Shown: piece after piece, positions 1 through 11,477 of the stretch
How the letters are laid out: each line of letters starts with the position of its first letter
Position numbering within the stretch: position 1 is the first letter of the stretch
DNA from: Rhabdophis nuchalis
Taxonomy: Eukaryota; Chordata; Lepidosauria; Squamata; Natricidae
Reading direction: 5' to 3'
Assembly (NCBI GenBank): GCA_039707465.1
Contig: CM077643.1
Coordinates: 246,927,919 to 246,991,918 of the forward strand
Length of the DNA stretch: 64,000 nt
Translations under genes and position numbers: made by a program
Notes under the pieces: generated by a model
Databases searched by the model: none
Seen by the model: the letters and a program-made list of their open reading frames with translations, nothing else
Told to the model about the DNA's origin: nothing

Positions 1-2310
1 TTCCTATATGGTTCCGCCCCAGGCTTCTAATGGACCCGGAAAGGTTCCAGAGGGAGCTTGGGCCAATTCCTGTGACCCTGCCCCGTGACTCGACTGAGGA
101 CCTAGTGGCCGCATGGTTAAGTGCGGCCGCGGGGGCCTTGGACCGAGTCGCGCCCTTGCGGCCTCTCTTGCGGCGGCGAATCACCCAGGCTCCTTGGTTT
201 ACCGAGGAGCTTCGGGGGATGAAACGCCACAAGAGATGCCTAGAGAGCAGATGGAGATCCTCTCGCTCCGAAGCCGACCGAACACTAGTGAGAACCCATA
301 TTAGGGCTTACTTAGTGGCGATAAGGGTGGCCAAACGTGAGTATTGTGCCACCCTTATTGCATCCGCAGATAACCGCCCTGCCGCCCTGTTTGGGGTGAC
401 CCGCTCCCTCCTTCATCAGAGGCCGCGGGAAGCCCCTCTGCAAGGGCGAGCAGAGGAATTTGGGATTTATCTGCAGGAGAAAATCACTCGGATTCGGAAT
501 GAGCTACCCTCCATCGACAGTGGTCCTGTGGGACTGTCCGAGACTAGTCTTGAGGTTCCTTCTTGGGAGGAGTTTGACTTTGTTACCACCGAGGATATGG
601 ACAGGTTGTCAAGGAAACTTAGGGCGACCACATGTTTATTGGACCCGTGTCCCTCCTGGCTTGTACTGGCATCCTGGGAGACGACACGAGGCTGGCTCCA
701 GGGCATTGTCAACGCATCTTTGAGTGAGGGGTCCTTGCCTGCCGTCTTGAAAGAGGCGGTAGTGAGGCCCCTCCTCAAGAAGCCGTCCCTGGACCCAGCT
801 TTATTAGAGAACTATCGTCCGGTCTCCAACCTTCACTTTTTGGTGAAGGTTGTCGAGAGTGTGGTAGCCCAACAGTTTCCGCGACACCTGGAGGAAGTTG
901 ATTATCTAGACCCGCGCCAGTCCGGCTTCCGACCCGGTCACAGCACCGAGACGGCATTGGTCGCGTTGGTTGATGATCTCTGGAGGGCGCGGGATAGAGG
1001 TTATTCCTCTATCCTAGTCCTATTAGACCTCTCGGCGGCTTTTGATACCATCGACCATGGTATCCTATTGCACCGACTGGGGGGGTTGGGGTTGGGAGGC
1101 ACCGTTTTGTGGTGGTTCTCATCCTACCTCTCTGGTCGGTCGCAATATGTGTTGACGGGAGGGCAGAGGTCGACCTCGAGGCCTCTCTTATGTGGGGTTC
1201 CTCAGGGGTCGGTCCTCTCGCCCCTCCTTTTCAACACATATATGAAGCCGCTGGGTGAGATCATCCGTGGTTTTGGGGTGGAGTACCATCTGTACGCTGA
1301 TGACACCCAGCTGTACATATCCACCCCAAACCACCCCAACGATGCCGCCGAAGTGCTGTCCCGGTGTTTGGAGGCCGTACGGATCTGGATGGGTGGTAAC
1401 AAACTCAAGCTCAACCCTGCCAAGACTGAGTGGCTGTGGTTTCCGGCACCCCGGTTCAGCCAGATTACACCAACTCTGGCCATTGGGGGCGAAACACTGG
1501 CCCCCGTGGAGAGGGCGCGCAATTTGGGTGTCCTCCTGGATTCCCGGCTGTCCATGGAGGACCATGTGGCGGCCGTGGCCAGGGGGGCGTTTCATCAGGT
1601 ACGCCTGATGCGCCAATTGCGCCCCTTACTGGACCGGGCTGCCCTTCGCACAGTCACTCAAGCTCTCGTGACGTCCCGGCTCGACTACTGTAATGCTCTC
1701 TACATGGGGCTTCCCTTGAGGTGCACTCGAAAGCTACAGCTAGTCCAAAACGCAGCCGCGCGGGTGATTATGGGAGCCACTAGATGCTCCCACATAACAC
1801 CGATCCTGCGCGAGCTGCATTGGCTTCCTGTGGTTTTTCGAGTGCGCTTCAAGGTTTTGACAACTATCTTTAAAGCGCTCCATGGCTCGGGGCCTAGTTA
1901 TATGCGAGACCGCCTCCTGCCCCATACATCCCTTAGACCGATACGCTCCCACAGAGAGGGCCTTCTCAGGGTGCCGTCGGCCGGACAATGCCGACTGGCG
2001 ACACCCAGGGGAAGAGCCTTCTCTGTGGCGGGCCCAGCCCTTTGGAATGACCTACCCCCTGAATTACGTACCATCACCGACCTCCGCCTCTTCCGCCAAT
2101 GTCTTAAGACATATTTGTTTCAACAAGCCGGCCTAGCCTAACCTCCCATGGGGACTTTTAGGTAGTTTTAAATTGGGTTTTTAAAATTTGGTTTTAGCGC
2201 AGGATAGGTTATTTAATAGTTTTTTAAATTATATTTATTGTATTTTGTATGTTTTTAAATTTTCCTGTGCGCCGCCCTGGGTCCTTCTTGGAGAAGGGCG
2301 GGATATAAAT

Positions 2311-2317
<7 letters not shown>
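1..2317 (+). mobile_element. L2-type LINE, 3' part, running off the left edge
   Basis: A non-LTR retrotransposon occupies the left edge. It holds the reverse transcriptase part of ORF2, a short 3' UTR and an AAAT-type tail that starts at 2318. The endonuclease part, if present, lies left of the window. The sequence is GC-rich and undamaged, unlike the AT-rich DNA after 2350. A near-identical 3' end recurs on the minus strand at 51268-51725, which suggests recent activity. Assignment to L2 rests on the order and wording of the RT blocks and C-terminus; a related CR1-group clade is possible. Confidence 0.85.
3..2141 (+). CDS. LINE ORF2 reverse transcriptase (5' partial)
   Basis: The frame is open from the window edge, so the first ATG (position 30) is probably internal and the true start lies upstream. 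The product is an RNA-dependent DNA polymerase that copies the element's RNA at a nicked target. Visible RT blocks in order are: a block around LLDLSAAFDTIDH (about 1020-1060), GVPQGSVLSPLLF (about 1195-1230), and the catalytic YADD box at 1293-1304 followed by TQLY. The C-terminal part contains LDYCNALYMGLP, HWLPV and a WNDLPPELR block typical of L2/CR1 proteins. There is no stop or frameshift over about 2.1 kb, so this copy is either young or under recent constraint. The last 80 residues match the translation of the minus-strand copy at 51480-51740 exactly. Confidence 0.88.
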   Translation, partial: PIWFRPRLLMDPERFQRELGPIPVTLPRDSTEDLVAAWLSAAAGALDRVAPLRPLLRRRITQAPWFTEELRGMKRHKRCLESRWRSSRSEADRTLVRTHIRAYLVAIRVAKREYCATLIASADNRPAALFGVTRSLLHQRPREAPLQGRAEEFGIYLQEKITRIRNELPSIDSGPVGLSETSLEVPSWEEFDFVTTEDMDRLSRKLRATTCLLDPCPSWLVLASWETTRGWLQGIVNASLSEGSLPAVLKEAVVRPLLKKPSLDPALLENYRPVSNLHFLVKVVESVVAQQFPRHLEEVDYLDPRQSGFRPGHSTETALVALVDDLWRARDRGYSSILVLLDLSAAFDTIDHGILLHRLGGLGLGGTVLWWFSSYLSGRSQYVLTGGQRSTSRPLLCGVPQGSVLSPLLFNTYMKPLGEIIRGFGVEYHLYADDTQLYISTPNHPNDAAEVLSRCLEAVRIWMGGNKLKLNPAKTEWLWFPAPRFSQITPTLAIGGETLAPVERARNLGVLLDSRLSMEDHVAAVARGAFHQVRLMRQLRPLLDRAALRTVTQALVTSRLDYCNALYMGLPLRCTRKLQLVQNAAARVIMGATRCSHITPILRELHWLPVVFRVRFKVLTTIFKALHGSGPSYMRDRLLPHTSLRPIRSHREGLLRVPSAGQCRLATPRGRAFSVAGPALWNDLPPELRTITDLRLFRQCLKTYLFQQAGLA

Positions 2318-2346
<29 letters not shown>

Positions 2347-2348
2347 AT
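2318..2348 (+). repeat. (AAAT)n tail of the L2 LINE
   Basis: About eight AAAT units directly follow the L2 3' UTR, so this is the element's own tail and not an unrelated microsatellite. The L2 copies at 32465 and 51268 also end in tracts of this kind. Confidence 0.9.
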
Positions 2349-3855
2349 CTTAAATACACAGAGCCTACAACATGCCCAGAATTAAAACAATGCACTTCAT
2401 ATTATCCATATTAGGGAATAATTCACCTAAGGGTATGAATACTAGAAAAACATATCCAAAAAATTGTCTTCCTAAAGAAAAGTTAATATGCACATTAAAA
2501 ATCGCTTTTGTACAAATGCATGCATTAGAAAGCATTTATATAAAAATGCATAGAACTATCAATGCACACAGTTTCTGCTAGATTAATAGCCAATAGAATA
2601 ATATTGAACTTATAGTCATTGAGAAATTGATGAGAAATGTTGTGAAGAAATGAACTGAAAAAATTCTCCATCCCAGCAACATAATCATAAAGATAGCAGC
2701 AAGATTAGCCCTTCAGGCGTTTGTTTAATTATCTGCAATATCACCTACGTTAAGCTATGTCTGCAAATAAATTTTTGTTAAATCAAACGCAGCATGCTCA
2801 CAATTTCATATGCCTACAAAGGAAATTATGAACCATCTGGTTGGCCACCATATTAGGCTGGTAATTGGCATATGAGCAGAAATTAAATCATCTGGCCTAA
2901 ATCGCGTGGTATTGCTTCATTCTTCATTAATAAGCCTAGCCAATAACATAAGTGGTGAACCGATTTTATATATATTAAGATCAGCTTGAACTCAGCTTTG
3001 ACTTGAAAAAAAATTGCATCAGAAAGCTTTCTGGAAAGCATTGCCATTGGTCTTCCACATTATTGGTAACCTTCAGCTCTGGTGCTTGCTTCAGAGACAT
3101 TTACTAGTCTGCTACTGCCAAAAAATATTTAGTTCTTAAGGGACTGTACAGTAAAGCTGCTATTGGCCTTTTGGGTTTGTGCTAAATTTCTATGATGTAA
3201 CTGTATGGTAATATTTCTTTAAACAAACCAGCAGGTTCCTGGGTGGGTTTCTTTTTTTGTTTGTTTGGTCTTGTTTTCTTATGCCATCCTTTCTACACAG
3301 GGAAGTCAACCCCATTTCTGACACCATGAGTTGTTCATTTATGTCACAATGATACATGAGGTGAATTGAGGATTTATTAAGTTTGGACCCAACTCTCCCC
3401 TGGCTCAAAAAGGAACTTAATATATTGCAGGGAGCACAGCCTAACAGTGGAAGATCCAGTTTTGGGTAAATACTAAACTTGTGTTTTCTTGTGCAACCTG
3501 TGGTCCTGCTGTGGTTGAAGCTGTCCATTAAATAAACTCTTCCATTTGGTTTAAAAAAATGCCAAAACATTTTGTTTGTTGGAGTAAACAAAGTCAGGCT
3601 GGTATTTAGTCAGAAATTGCCCCTAGGTATTTGACCTCAAACCATTTAGATTCCATTGATTATTATGGTCTTGTCACAGCTTCTTCTCTTCTTTATGAAA
3701 GGGAATACTTCCTGTCTTCTGAAATGATAATTGGCACAACTTACTTTACAACTCTGCCCCTTAGTTTCCAAAACTGGGTGGCATTTGGAATTAACGATTC
3801 ATAAGATAATTGGCCTCAAGGATCATTTGTAGGACTCTAAACATTCCTACAAAGT
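2349..3855. other. Intergenic, no recognisable feature
   Basis: AT-rich sequence with only short chance frames (for example 3190-3591 minus, low complexity and no known motif). I see no repeat family or gene here. Confidence 0.5.
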
Positions 3856-3857
3856 CA

Positions 3858-3985
3858 GAATAGCTCAGTGGTTAAAGACACTGAGCTTGTCAGCTGACAG
3901 TCTGGGTTCAAGATCCAAGGGATAAGCAACAGGGTGAGTTTCTGTTACTTGTCCTAGCTCCTGCCAACCTAGCAGTTCGAAAGCA
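3858..3985 (+). mobile_element. tRNA-derived SINE fragment
   Basis: A tRNA-like head (A-box region GCTCAGTGGTTAAAGAC, then GGTTCAAGATCC as B-box) is followed by a tail with a 'gttacttgtcctagctcctgccaacc' type sequence. The longer minus-strand copy at 11134-11477 carries the matching tail in reverse, so both belong to one squamate SINE family. This copy is 3' truncated. Confidence 0.65.
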
Positions 3986-3997
3986 TAATAATATGAA

Positions 3998-4228
3998 TAG
4001 CAATAGCACATAGACTTATATACCATTTCACAGTGCTTTACAGCCTCTTACAGAGGCAGCCTATTGCCCCCAACAATCTGGGTCCTCATTTTACCTACCT
4101 CTGAAGGATGGAAGGTTGAGTTAACCTTGAGCCTGGTGAGATTCGAACTGCCAAATCGCAGGCAGCCGGCAGGCAGCAGAAGTAGCCTGAAGTACTGCAT
4201 TTTAACCACTGCACCACCAGGGCTCATA
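3998..4228 (-). mobile_element. tRNA SINE (family ending TTATATACC), minus strand
   Basis: Read on the minus strand, a tRNA-like head (GGTGGTGCAGTGGTTAAAAT near 4215, B-box GTTCGAATC near 4145) is followed by a conserved tail that ends in AGTCTATGTGCTATTGCTATT. The same element recurs at 39597-39825, 42428-42522 and 45303-45445. It is dispersed and is not a functional tRNA gene. Confidence 0.75.
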
Positions 4229-4688
4229 ATAGATAAATAGGTACCACTTCAGTGGGAATGTAACAGCATTCTGTGGTCCTCCGCATATAGTTATGCTGAC
4301 CACATGGCTACGGAAGCATCTTTGGACAAAGCTGGCACCCTCGGCTAGGAAACAGAGATGGGCACTAGAGTTGGCCACCACGGGATAGGGGGCACTTTTA
4401 TTTTTATCTTTATACATCCTATATAGAAAAGCATTGTCACAATGTTTTGTTTTTTTTAAAGACAAGGAAAGAATAAACTTTCTCTGTGACCTCCACCTGC
4501 AATAATCACATAGTTTTAATGTTTGTTTGGGGAAGGCATCATAGCTCAAGGATAAGGACAGATGACTCAGCTTAGTTCTAGAAGGCATTAACTCAATGGT
4601 CAAACATAACCTCTGCTTGCCTCTTCATTTTTTTTTAAAGGTGTATATTTCTTCACTATCTTCTCCAAAATATATTCCTGAATGCAAA

Positions 4689-5207
4689 TATACCGGAGGG
4701 GTTTTAGAGTATAAAATGCACCAAGATTTTAAAGAGGCAAAAAGGTTTTGCACGCTACATACGTCCCAAAAATGGCCCGTTTTTCATGAAAATGGCCCAA
4801 TTTTTTGTCCAAAAAAAATGCATGCGTAGCCTTTAGGAGGCTTGTAGAGTGCTCCTGGGGGCTGAGGGGGGCAAAAACAAGCAAAGAAAATGGTCTGTTT
4901 TTTGCAAAAACTGACCTGATTTTTGACAAAAAAAGACATGCACAGCCTTTAGGAGGCTTATAGAGTGTTCCTGGGGGCTGGGGGGGCAAAAACACGCAAA
5001 AAACGGACCATTTTTTGCTCTTTTTTGCCCTCCCCAGTCCCCAGGAGCACTCTGGAAGGCTCCTAAAGGCTATGCATGGCCATTTTTGCAAAGGGCATGG
5101 TGTTTCAGGAGCCAAAATTCTGTATTCAGTGTATAAGATGCACCCAGATTTTCACCCACTTTTTGGAGGGGAAAAGGTGCATCTTATTCTCCCAAAAATA
5201 TGGTATA
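4689..5207. mobile_element. Non-autonomous DNA transposon with internal direct and inverted repeats
   Basis: The ends are inverted repeats: the left starts TATACC and reaches ATAAAATGCACC, and the right reverse-complements to TATACC...ATAAGATGCACC. Inside, a unit around CTTTAGGAGGCTTGTAGAGTG occurs twice directly (about 4830-4890 and 4947-4990) and once inverted (about 5038-5080). No transposase is present. The superfamily is unresolved; a TA target with mariner/Tigger-like ends would fit. Confidence 0.6.
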
Positions 5208-6664
5208 TTTTTTTTCACCTGTTTGAAGTGGGAAATTACTGTATTGTAAAATGTGAAGCAGGATGTATTTGGAAGGATAACTCTTTCAATTTGTCAATTT
5301 GATTGGAAGGTGTGAATATGGTCAAATTGTTTAAAAATGCAGACCAGGTGAATGTTATTCGTTCCTATCACAGGTAGAACTTTGATTTGCATTTGGAAAG
5401 CACCTTCTTTGAAATAAACAGAAAGCAAGTGATGGCAAAAGATTTTCCTTTCTCTGTGTATCTGGAGAACAGTGATAAATCAGGAGAAATAATATTGAGT
5501 TGGGTAGTAAATAAATGGTCAGCCTTTGTATTTTAATGTTTGCTACAAAGAGCATATTAAAATACAAAATACATTTCTCTAATGCTTAATACATAAATAC
5601 TCTTATTTGGAGGACGTTCTAGTCACTCCATTATAGAGACTGATTACAAAATCTTTGCCCTGATTAAATAACCAGCAATACTTCTTCAGCTATATAAAGG
5701 AAACTTTTGAACAAGGTCTCAGGTAGTACTGCTTTCTCATTCATTTTTATTTATCTTTTCGACCTTTAACCATTTGAATAATTCATGGGAAAATTGCTGT
5801 ATATTCAAATTTGCAAGAAGATAAATACTAGATGAACAACTTGAAGAGGAATGATGAATTCTAACAAGCCACGGTGATGGGTTTGATTTAAATGACCTAG
5901 TTGTGAATATTAACCATGCATTCGTAACCTGACATCTACACAGCCTGTCAAATGAAATTTTACTCCTTCACAAATAGGATATTTTAATTACCCTTAAGAT
6001 TTGAACATCAAACCTAGATTTTGTCATTAATTATAATAAATCAATTAATGAATAATACACATCTTTAAAATATATTACAGCATATTTTTTCATCTTAATA
6101 GGTAGCACTTAAATTCAACATATCATAATTCCCTATATAAAATAGACTCGTTTTATATGGCATCTTTTCCAATATTTATCAGCAGTTTTAAAAACTTTTA
6201 TACACATTGCTTACACTATTTAATGTTATTTATTCTTAATAATATCGTAATTTCAACAATATCAAATATGCAATTATCCATAATTCCATAAAAATACACC
6301 TATTCATTTATTACTTTATTTTATTTATCCTGAATTTATTTTGTTTTTATATATATAACTTAGGCAAACATACATAAACTCCTATTTTTCCTAAATAACA
6401 ACCCTTGAGGTGGATTGGGCAGGGAGACCCAAGTTAATCTACATTTATATATATTCTGGTTCATAAAGCACAATCTAAAACTGTCACTATAGTGCAAAAT
6501 ATAGTGCAATGCAAGTACATGATTTTTTTTTAAAAGCATACCAAATATCTAGTTTGTTTTAGAAAATAAACAGTAAGTATTTGTCACTCCTCATATATCA
6601 AATAGTTATAGTTTAATATTCTGGTACATCACAATGTCTTTAGCCTGATACTATTGCTTAAGGC
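5208..6664. other. AT-rich intergenic DNA, nothing recognised
   Basis: Very AT-rich, especially 5940-6400. I see no coding frame with a known motif and no clear repeat family. Confidence 0.5.
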
Positions 6665-7083
6665 CAGGGGCTTCAAAAACTGCAGCAATAGGTGTGCTGC
6701 CCCGCTGCTGGGTGGGTGTGGTCTAGTCCTGAACCACAGTGCGGGGGGTTCACCCTCCCCAGGCTCTGGAGGTTTCCCTCAAACCTCTGGGAGGGTGAAA
6801 ACTGCTTCCCCCAGGCTCCAGAGGTTCTCCGGAGGCCAGAAACAGGCCCATTTCCCAACTTCCGGAACCTCTGGTGGGCCCATTTCCCCCCTCCCCGAGT
6901 CTCCGCGTGGCCTTGCACTTACAGGGCATGATGAACCGACCATGTGGAGACTCCTGGGAGGGGTGGAAGGGGAGGGGTGGGCATAGCCAGCCAGGGGTGG
7001 CATTTGGGAGTTCGCCAAACTTGGCAGATTCCTAGCTAGAGGATCACATGGACCCATGCGAACCGCCAGCAGCCCCACCCCTG
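6665..7083. mobile_element. hAT-type MITE (no-TA target group)
   Basis: Ends are CAGGGGCTTCAAAAACTGC and ...GCAGCCCCACCCCTG. It is flanked by a perfect 8-bp target duplication cttaaggc (6657-6664 and 7084-7091). The interior is a GC-rich cassette (CACCCTCCCCAGGCTCTGGAGG and inverted variants) shared with the MITEs at 23920, 28520 and 49246. Apparent frames inside are by-products of the GC-rich interior. Confidence 0.88.
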
Positions 7084-7091
7084 CTTAAGGC

Positions 7092-7992
7092 AGTAGTTCA
7101 AAATTTACTTTGAAAATAGATAAATAATTGCTGCAGAATCTTCAGAGCCAGGTATGGTAAGATTATAATCCTATACATTTCTATGAAGAAATTTGTTCCG
7201 CTGTTTTAATGTAAAACAGGGGTCAAATTAGAATTCCTTACCACATGAAAACTGAACTGACTACTTATTCTTTTTCGATTAAAAAGGAAGATTGGTTTTA
7301 GTTCAGGCTCTCCTTTGGTCTCACTTTTCTCTTGGAGAAATATGTTAAAATAAAATCAACTGAACAATAATTGGGATCTTATGCCTTTCAGATGCAAGAT
7401 AGAAACATCTTTGCTGACTCGGAAATTTGTTCTTTTTTTCCTTTTTTTCTTTTTTGCTTGACATTCATATTGTAAGTGCATGAAAGCTGAAGTTTATTAG
7501 GCTGATTATAAATTGACCCAAGGTTTTCTTTTTCCATTATTTGCATGTAAATGTTATTTAAATTGTTCAACTTTGTCCTTTTTTATCCTTTGTTTCTTAT
7601 ATATCTCTAGAGGAGCAGGGTTTTAATTTTATGGGAAGTATCTTTTCATTAACTGATACAAAATGGTTGTGAGTGATAAACGGGAATTTTTCTAGATGCA
7701 GGTCATATGTACTTGAAAGGACTCAGTCAGTCCTTTGGAAGAAGCCTTGTTAATGAGTACTTAGCAAAGAGTCATGAGATGGAAAGTGGGATCTTTTTAA
7801 AGTAATTGTATCCTCAGATGCATTGTTTAAAATGTTAAGGCCAAGCTAGAGCTAACATTTTAAAACTGTGTCACATCATTAAAGAATTCCTAATGTTCCC
7901 TGCCTTTTCATCCTGCAGTAGAGTTTTGTCTGAAGCAGAGTCAGGTCATATTTTTCATGGATTCCAGTTCTGATTTATATGTGCTTGCATAA
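7092..7992. other. Intergenic, nothing recognised
   Basis: AT-rich sequence with pyrimidine runs near 7430-7460. No gene or repeat family is apparent. Confidence 0.5.
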
Positions 7993-8043
7993 GAGGGGGG
8001 GGGAGGGGGAGAGGGAGAGGGAGAGGGAGAGGGAGGGAGGGAG
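7993..8043 (+). repeat. Purine-only (GGGAGA)n tract
   Basis: A pure G/A strand of about 50 bases made of GGGAGA-like units, with a run of nine G at its start. It could form a triplex or other non-B structure. Confidence 0.9.
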
Positions 8044-8064
8044 AATGTAATGCCACTCAAATAC

Positions 8065-8514
8065 TTCAATCAATCAATAATCAATAATTTAATTTATAAC
8101 CTGCTCTCTCTCCCCAAGGAAACTCGAGGCGGGGCCCAGGGAAATTAAAAATACATATAAAAGCCACAAACAATACAGTATTAAAAAGAATTAAATTAAA
8201 ACCCTGCGCTAAAATCCCATGTTAAAACTAAGACAGACCCCTAAAAAACCCTAAAAAAACAGTTAAGCGATCCCAAGCCGGCTAAGCAGAAGAAATGTGT
8301 TTTTAATTTTTGACGGAAGGAGCGGAGGTCCGTGGTTGTTCTAATTTCGGGGGGAAGGTCGTTCCACAGGGTCGGGCCCGCCACAGAGAAGGCCCTTCCC
8401 CTGGGCGTCGTCCGCTGGCATAGCCTAGTGGACAGCACCCGGATAAGTCCCTCTCTGTGGGAGCGGATCGGCCGCAGGGATGTATGGGGCAGGAGTAGTT
8501 TACTGTTGGGCTTT
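8065..8514 (-). mobile_element. L2 LINE 3' end, minus strand
   Basis: On the minus strand the sequence encodes a decayed copy of the L2 C-terminus ([23 protein letters not shown] at about 8330-8410), followed by a 3' UTR related to 2142-2317. It differs from the 1-2317 copy at many positions and is therefore an older insertion. It is 5' truncated near 8514. Confidence 0.85.
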
Positions 8515-9585
8515 TTGGCTCAGATTACCAAGTTGAACTTCAATTATCTATTCTAATTTACTGATAACATTAATAATTTATTTTCCAGCAGAAAAGTTAA
8601 ATATAGACAAACAAAACTCAAGTCTTCAGAAAAACATTTCTTAAGATTAGTATCAGTGTAAGTTCAAGGACTGGGCAGAAACAATGGTCAAAAATATAAA
8701 GTGCTGATAGCATGACCTGCTATCTTTGCTGGATAGCACAGGGTAGCAGCAATGTCATTTTAACCTTATTAATCATTATTACAGCTTAAAGATTCCGTCA
8801 AATATAAAGATGTGCAATCTCAAGATATGATTGCAATAGTTTATTTTACTGTTCTTTTATTGAAGGAATGGTGTATACTAAGACTGCTTTAAAGATAATT
8901 ATTGCATGGGAGATTACATTGACAATCCAAAGTTAGTATCCAGGCAGAAAACCTAGTGGGCATTTGGCCACATGCACATTTTATATGAATCAGAATTCTC
9001 ATTTTCTCTTTTCTGATAGTAGGTAAGTGCTACTAGCAGGCAACACTTTAAGCAATTGTGGGGAGGGGTCTTTTTATATTTTATAGTCTTTTTTATATTT
9101 TATAGAACATTCTCCATGTAATAAACATATTTAACTGACCCGGAGAGCAGCAGAATCTGTAGGATAAATGTTTAAAATGGCAAATGGTGAAAGTAGTATC
9201 ATTAACATAGTAAGTAGTATCAAAAAACTAACAGGAAAATATGTTGGATAACTTCTTTGCCCTGCATTAGAATTGTTGGCCAGTCTATAGTTTCAATCCT
9301 ACCAAAGAAAATAACACTTAATCTTTGAAAGAGCTGAACATTGTGGTCTTAGTGGGGAAGACCACATGATGTAGGATATGATATGATGTAGGATAGATGT
9401 AGGAGATGATCAGACTGAGCCTGAGAGTCATGAGTCTCTTCACACCCACAAGAGATATAAATCCAATCCACCTTGGATTCCTGTGACTTTTATCTACTGC
9501 CAATTTGCTTGGGCCATTAGTAGTTCAGATTTTTATAGAGAGCTCAAGGTTGCAATAAATCATATCCATTTGAATTATTTGGATC
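8515..9585. other. Intergenic, nothing recognised
   Basis: AT-rich. A short imperfect duplication of TTTTTATATTTTATAG lies near 9070-9105. No coding or repeat family was identified. Confidence 0.5.
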
Positions 9586-9589
9586 GCCT

Positions 9590-9932
9590 GATTTCCCTGG
9601 CACTTGGCATATACTTCTCCATACCAATATAATGGCAATATGGAGGGCCTACGTTGGACAAAATTTTTGTTTGTAGAGAGGGAATTTTAAAACTTATATA
9701 TAAAAGAAGACCCAATTTTGTCTGGTGGTTATAACATCAGGCTAGAAACCCGGGGACTGAGTTTTACTCTCTCCTTAGGCATGAAAGCCAGCTGAGTAAC
9801 CTTGGATCAGTCACTCTCTCTCAGGCCAACCCTCCTCACAGGGTTCTTGTAGGGGAAATTGGAGGAAGAAGAAGTATTAGGTATGTTCACCACCTTGAGT
9901 TTTTTATAAAATAATAAAGGTAGGATAAAAAC
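9590..9932 (+). mobile_element. Sauria-type SINE with a long 5' leader
   Basis: The SINE part starts near 9709 with a tRNA-like head (CCAATTTTGTCTGGTGGTTA) and continues through the family-typical CCTTGGATCAGTCACTCTCTCTC stretch to a 3' end near CACCTTGAGTTTTTTATAAAAT. About 120 bases upstream (9590-9708, including GGCAATATGGAGGGCC and GGGAATTTTAAAACTTA) are also shared with the minus-strand copy at 18200-18570. In these two copies the repeat unit is therefore longer than the tRNA-headed SINE. Confidence 0.8.
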
Positions 9933-10011
9933 AAACAGACAAAATCTACACCCCATTCCTTTTCTAGGTTTGACATGTTCTGCTTTATTGATACCTCTCC
10001 CTGTGGATGGG

Positions 10012-10182
10012 GGTAAAGGAGTGGTGCTATTCAACCAGTTGTCTTCAGTTTGGGTGAACTAGTAGCAGCGTTGGTGTGAGGCTCCACCCATCCACATCCC
10101 ATTTTTGATGCTCTGCACATGCACGCAGGTTCACATTTGCGAATTGGTAGCGAAGGTAAATTGATTTCACCCCTGTGGTCAA
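10012..10182 (-). mobile_element. hAT-type MITE remnant
   Basis: Ends resemble the CAGTGGTGGGATTCAA family (AGTGGTGCTATTCAACCAG at the left, TTTCACCCCTG at the right). The interior contains the GCACATGCACGCAGG-type segment seen in that family. Flanking 8-mers match at only six of eight positions, so the boundaries are approximate. Confidence 0.5.
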
Positions 10183-10687
10183 GGATCAGGATTCTTAAGA
10201 TATTATATTGTTTGCTTAATGATCACAACTGGGACTGGCCACTTCACCACAAAGTGAAAGAGTCATTGGGTGAAACGTCACATGACTGCAATGGATTATC
10301 AGAATGATTATCAAGCAAGACATCACATGACTTTGATTTGCGACTTTGCTGCCATCCCTCCATTAGCTATCCTTGTCAGAAGCTGGCTGCGATGATGCTG
10401 CAGATACTACAATGGTCATATTATGCTAGGTTAGAAATTGTTTTGATTATATGATATGCTTGATTTTGTCAATTTATTAAGATCTTTAATTTCAGGTGAG
10501 CCATTTTGAGCTGATAAAATGTTGCAACCAACAAAATGGCTGCCATGGGACAGTTTACTTTACTTGGTCCCACAATACCTCACTAGTTTTTTTTCCTCAC
10601 AAGGCAAGCTGCTGATGTTGAACCCCCATCCCAGTTCCAATGGTTTGGTACAATTGTGAACAAAGTTATAGACTCAGTGATCCTCAC

Positions 10688-10846
10688 CAGTGGTGGGTTG
10701 CCAATTTTTTTACTACCAGTTCAGGCAAGCTCGCAACACTTCTGCGCATGCGCAGAAGTGTCCAGGCAGGTGGGTGGAGCCTCCCACTGCTGCTATTACC
10801 AGTTCACCTGATCCAGACTGAACCAGGAGCAATCCACCTCTACACC
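10688..10846 (+). mobile_element. hAT-type MITE, short form
   Basis: It starts CAGTGGTGGGTTGCC and ends near GCAATCCACCTCT. An internal palindrome CTTCTGCGCATGCGCAGAAG lies near 10740-10760. I could not read a clean target duplication, so the right end is approximate. Confidence 0.6.
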
Positions 10847-11108
10847 TCTGCAATGCACCTTTTATTTTATTTTCTAAGAATGCCTATAAAGCCTATGTAG
10901 AAGCCTTCTCCAAAGCATATACTGTATGACACTTTGGACCATGTTAGTGCATTATTCCTATTTTTGTTCTTGATATCGTTTAACTAAAAGACTTAAAAGT
11001 AACCTTTAGATATAACAGAAAGCCTAGAACACTCACTGTTTGTGTTGTATTATTACATTAATATGTTAGGAAACGTAAGAATATCTATTATATGAGGTGT
11101 TTGATAAT

Positions 11109-11133
11109 GTATACATACATACATACATACATA
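11109..11133 (+). repeat. (ATAC)n microsatellite
   Basis: Six ATAC units adjoin the tail of the following SINE. Confidence 0.9.
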
Positions 11134-11477
11134 AGGTAAAGGTTCCCCTCGCACATATGTGCTAGTCATTCCCGACTTTAGGGGGCAGTGCTCATCTCTG
11201 TTTCAAAGCCAAAGAGCCAGCGCTGTCCGAAGACATCTTTGTGGTCATGTGGCCAACATGATTAAATGCCTAAGGCGCACGGAACACTGTTACCTTCCCA
11301 CCAAAGGTGGCCCCTATTTTTCTACTTGCATTTTTTACGTGCTTTCAAACGGCAGAAGCTGGGACAAGTAACAGGAGTTCACCCTGTTACACGGCACTAG
11401 GGATTCAAACCACTGAACTGCCAACGTTTCAATCGAGAAGCTCAGTGTCTTAGCCACTGAGTCACTGCGTCCCTTTA
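11134..11477 (-). mobile_element. tRNA SINE, minus strand, near full length
   Basis: Read in reverse, a tRNA-like head (GACTCAGTGGCTAAGACACTG, B-box GGTTTGAATCC) is followed by a body and a tail ending in GGGGAACCTTTACC. It is the same family as 3858-3985. The plus-strand frame 11159-11371 lies wholly inside it and is not a gene. Confidence 0.75.

Noticed and set aside
3858..4228. Possible tRNA genes
   Set aside because: The tRNA-like heads lack full cloverleaf arms and continue into SINE bodies present at other sites.
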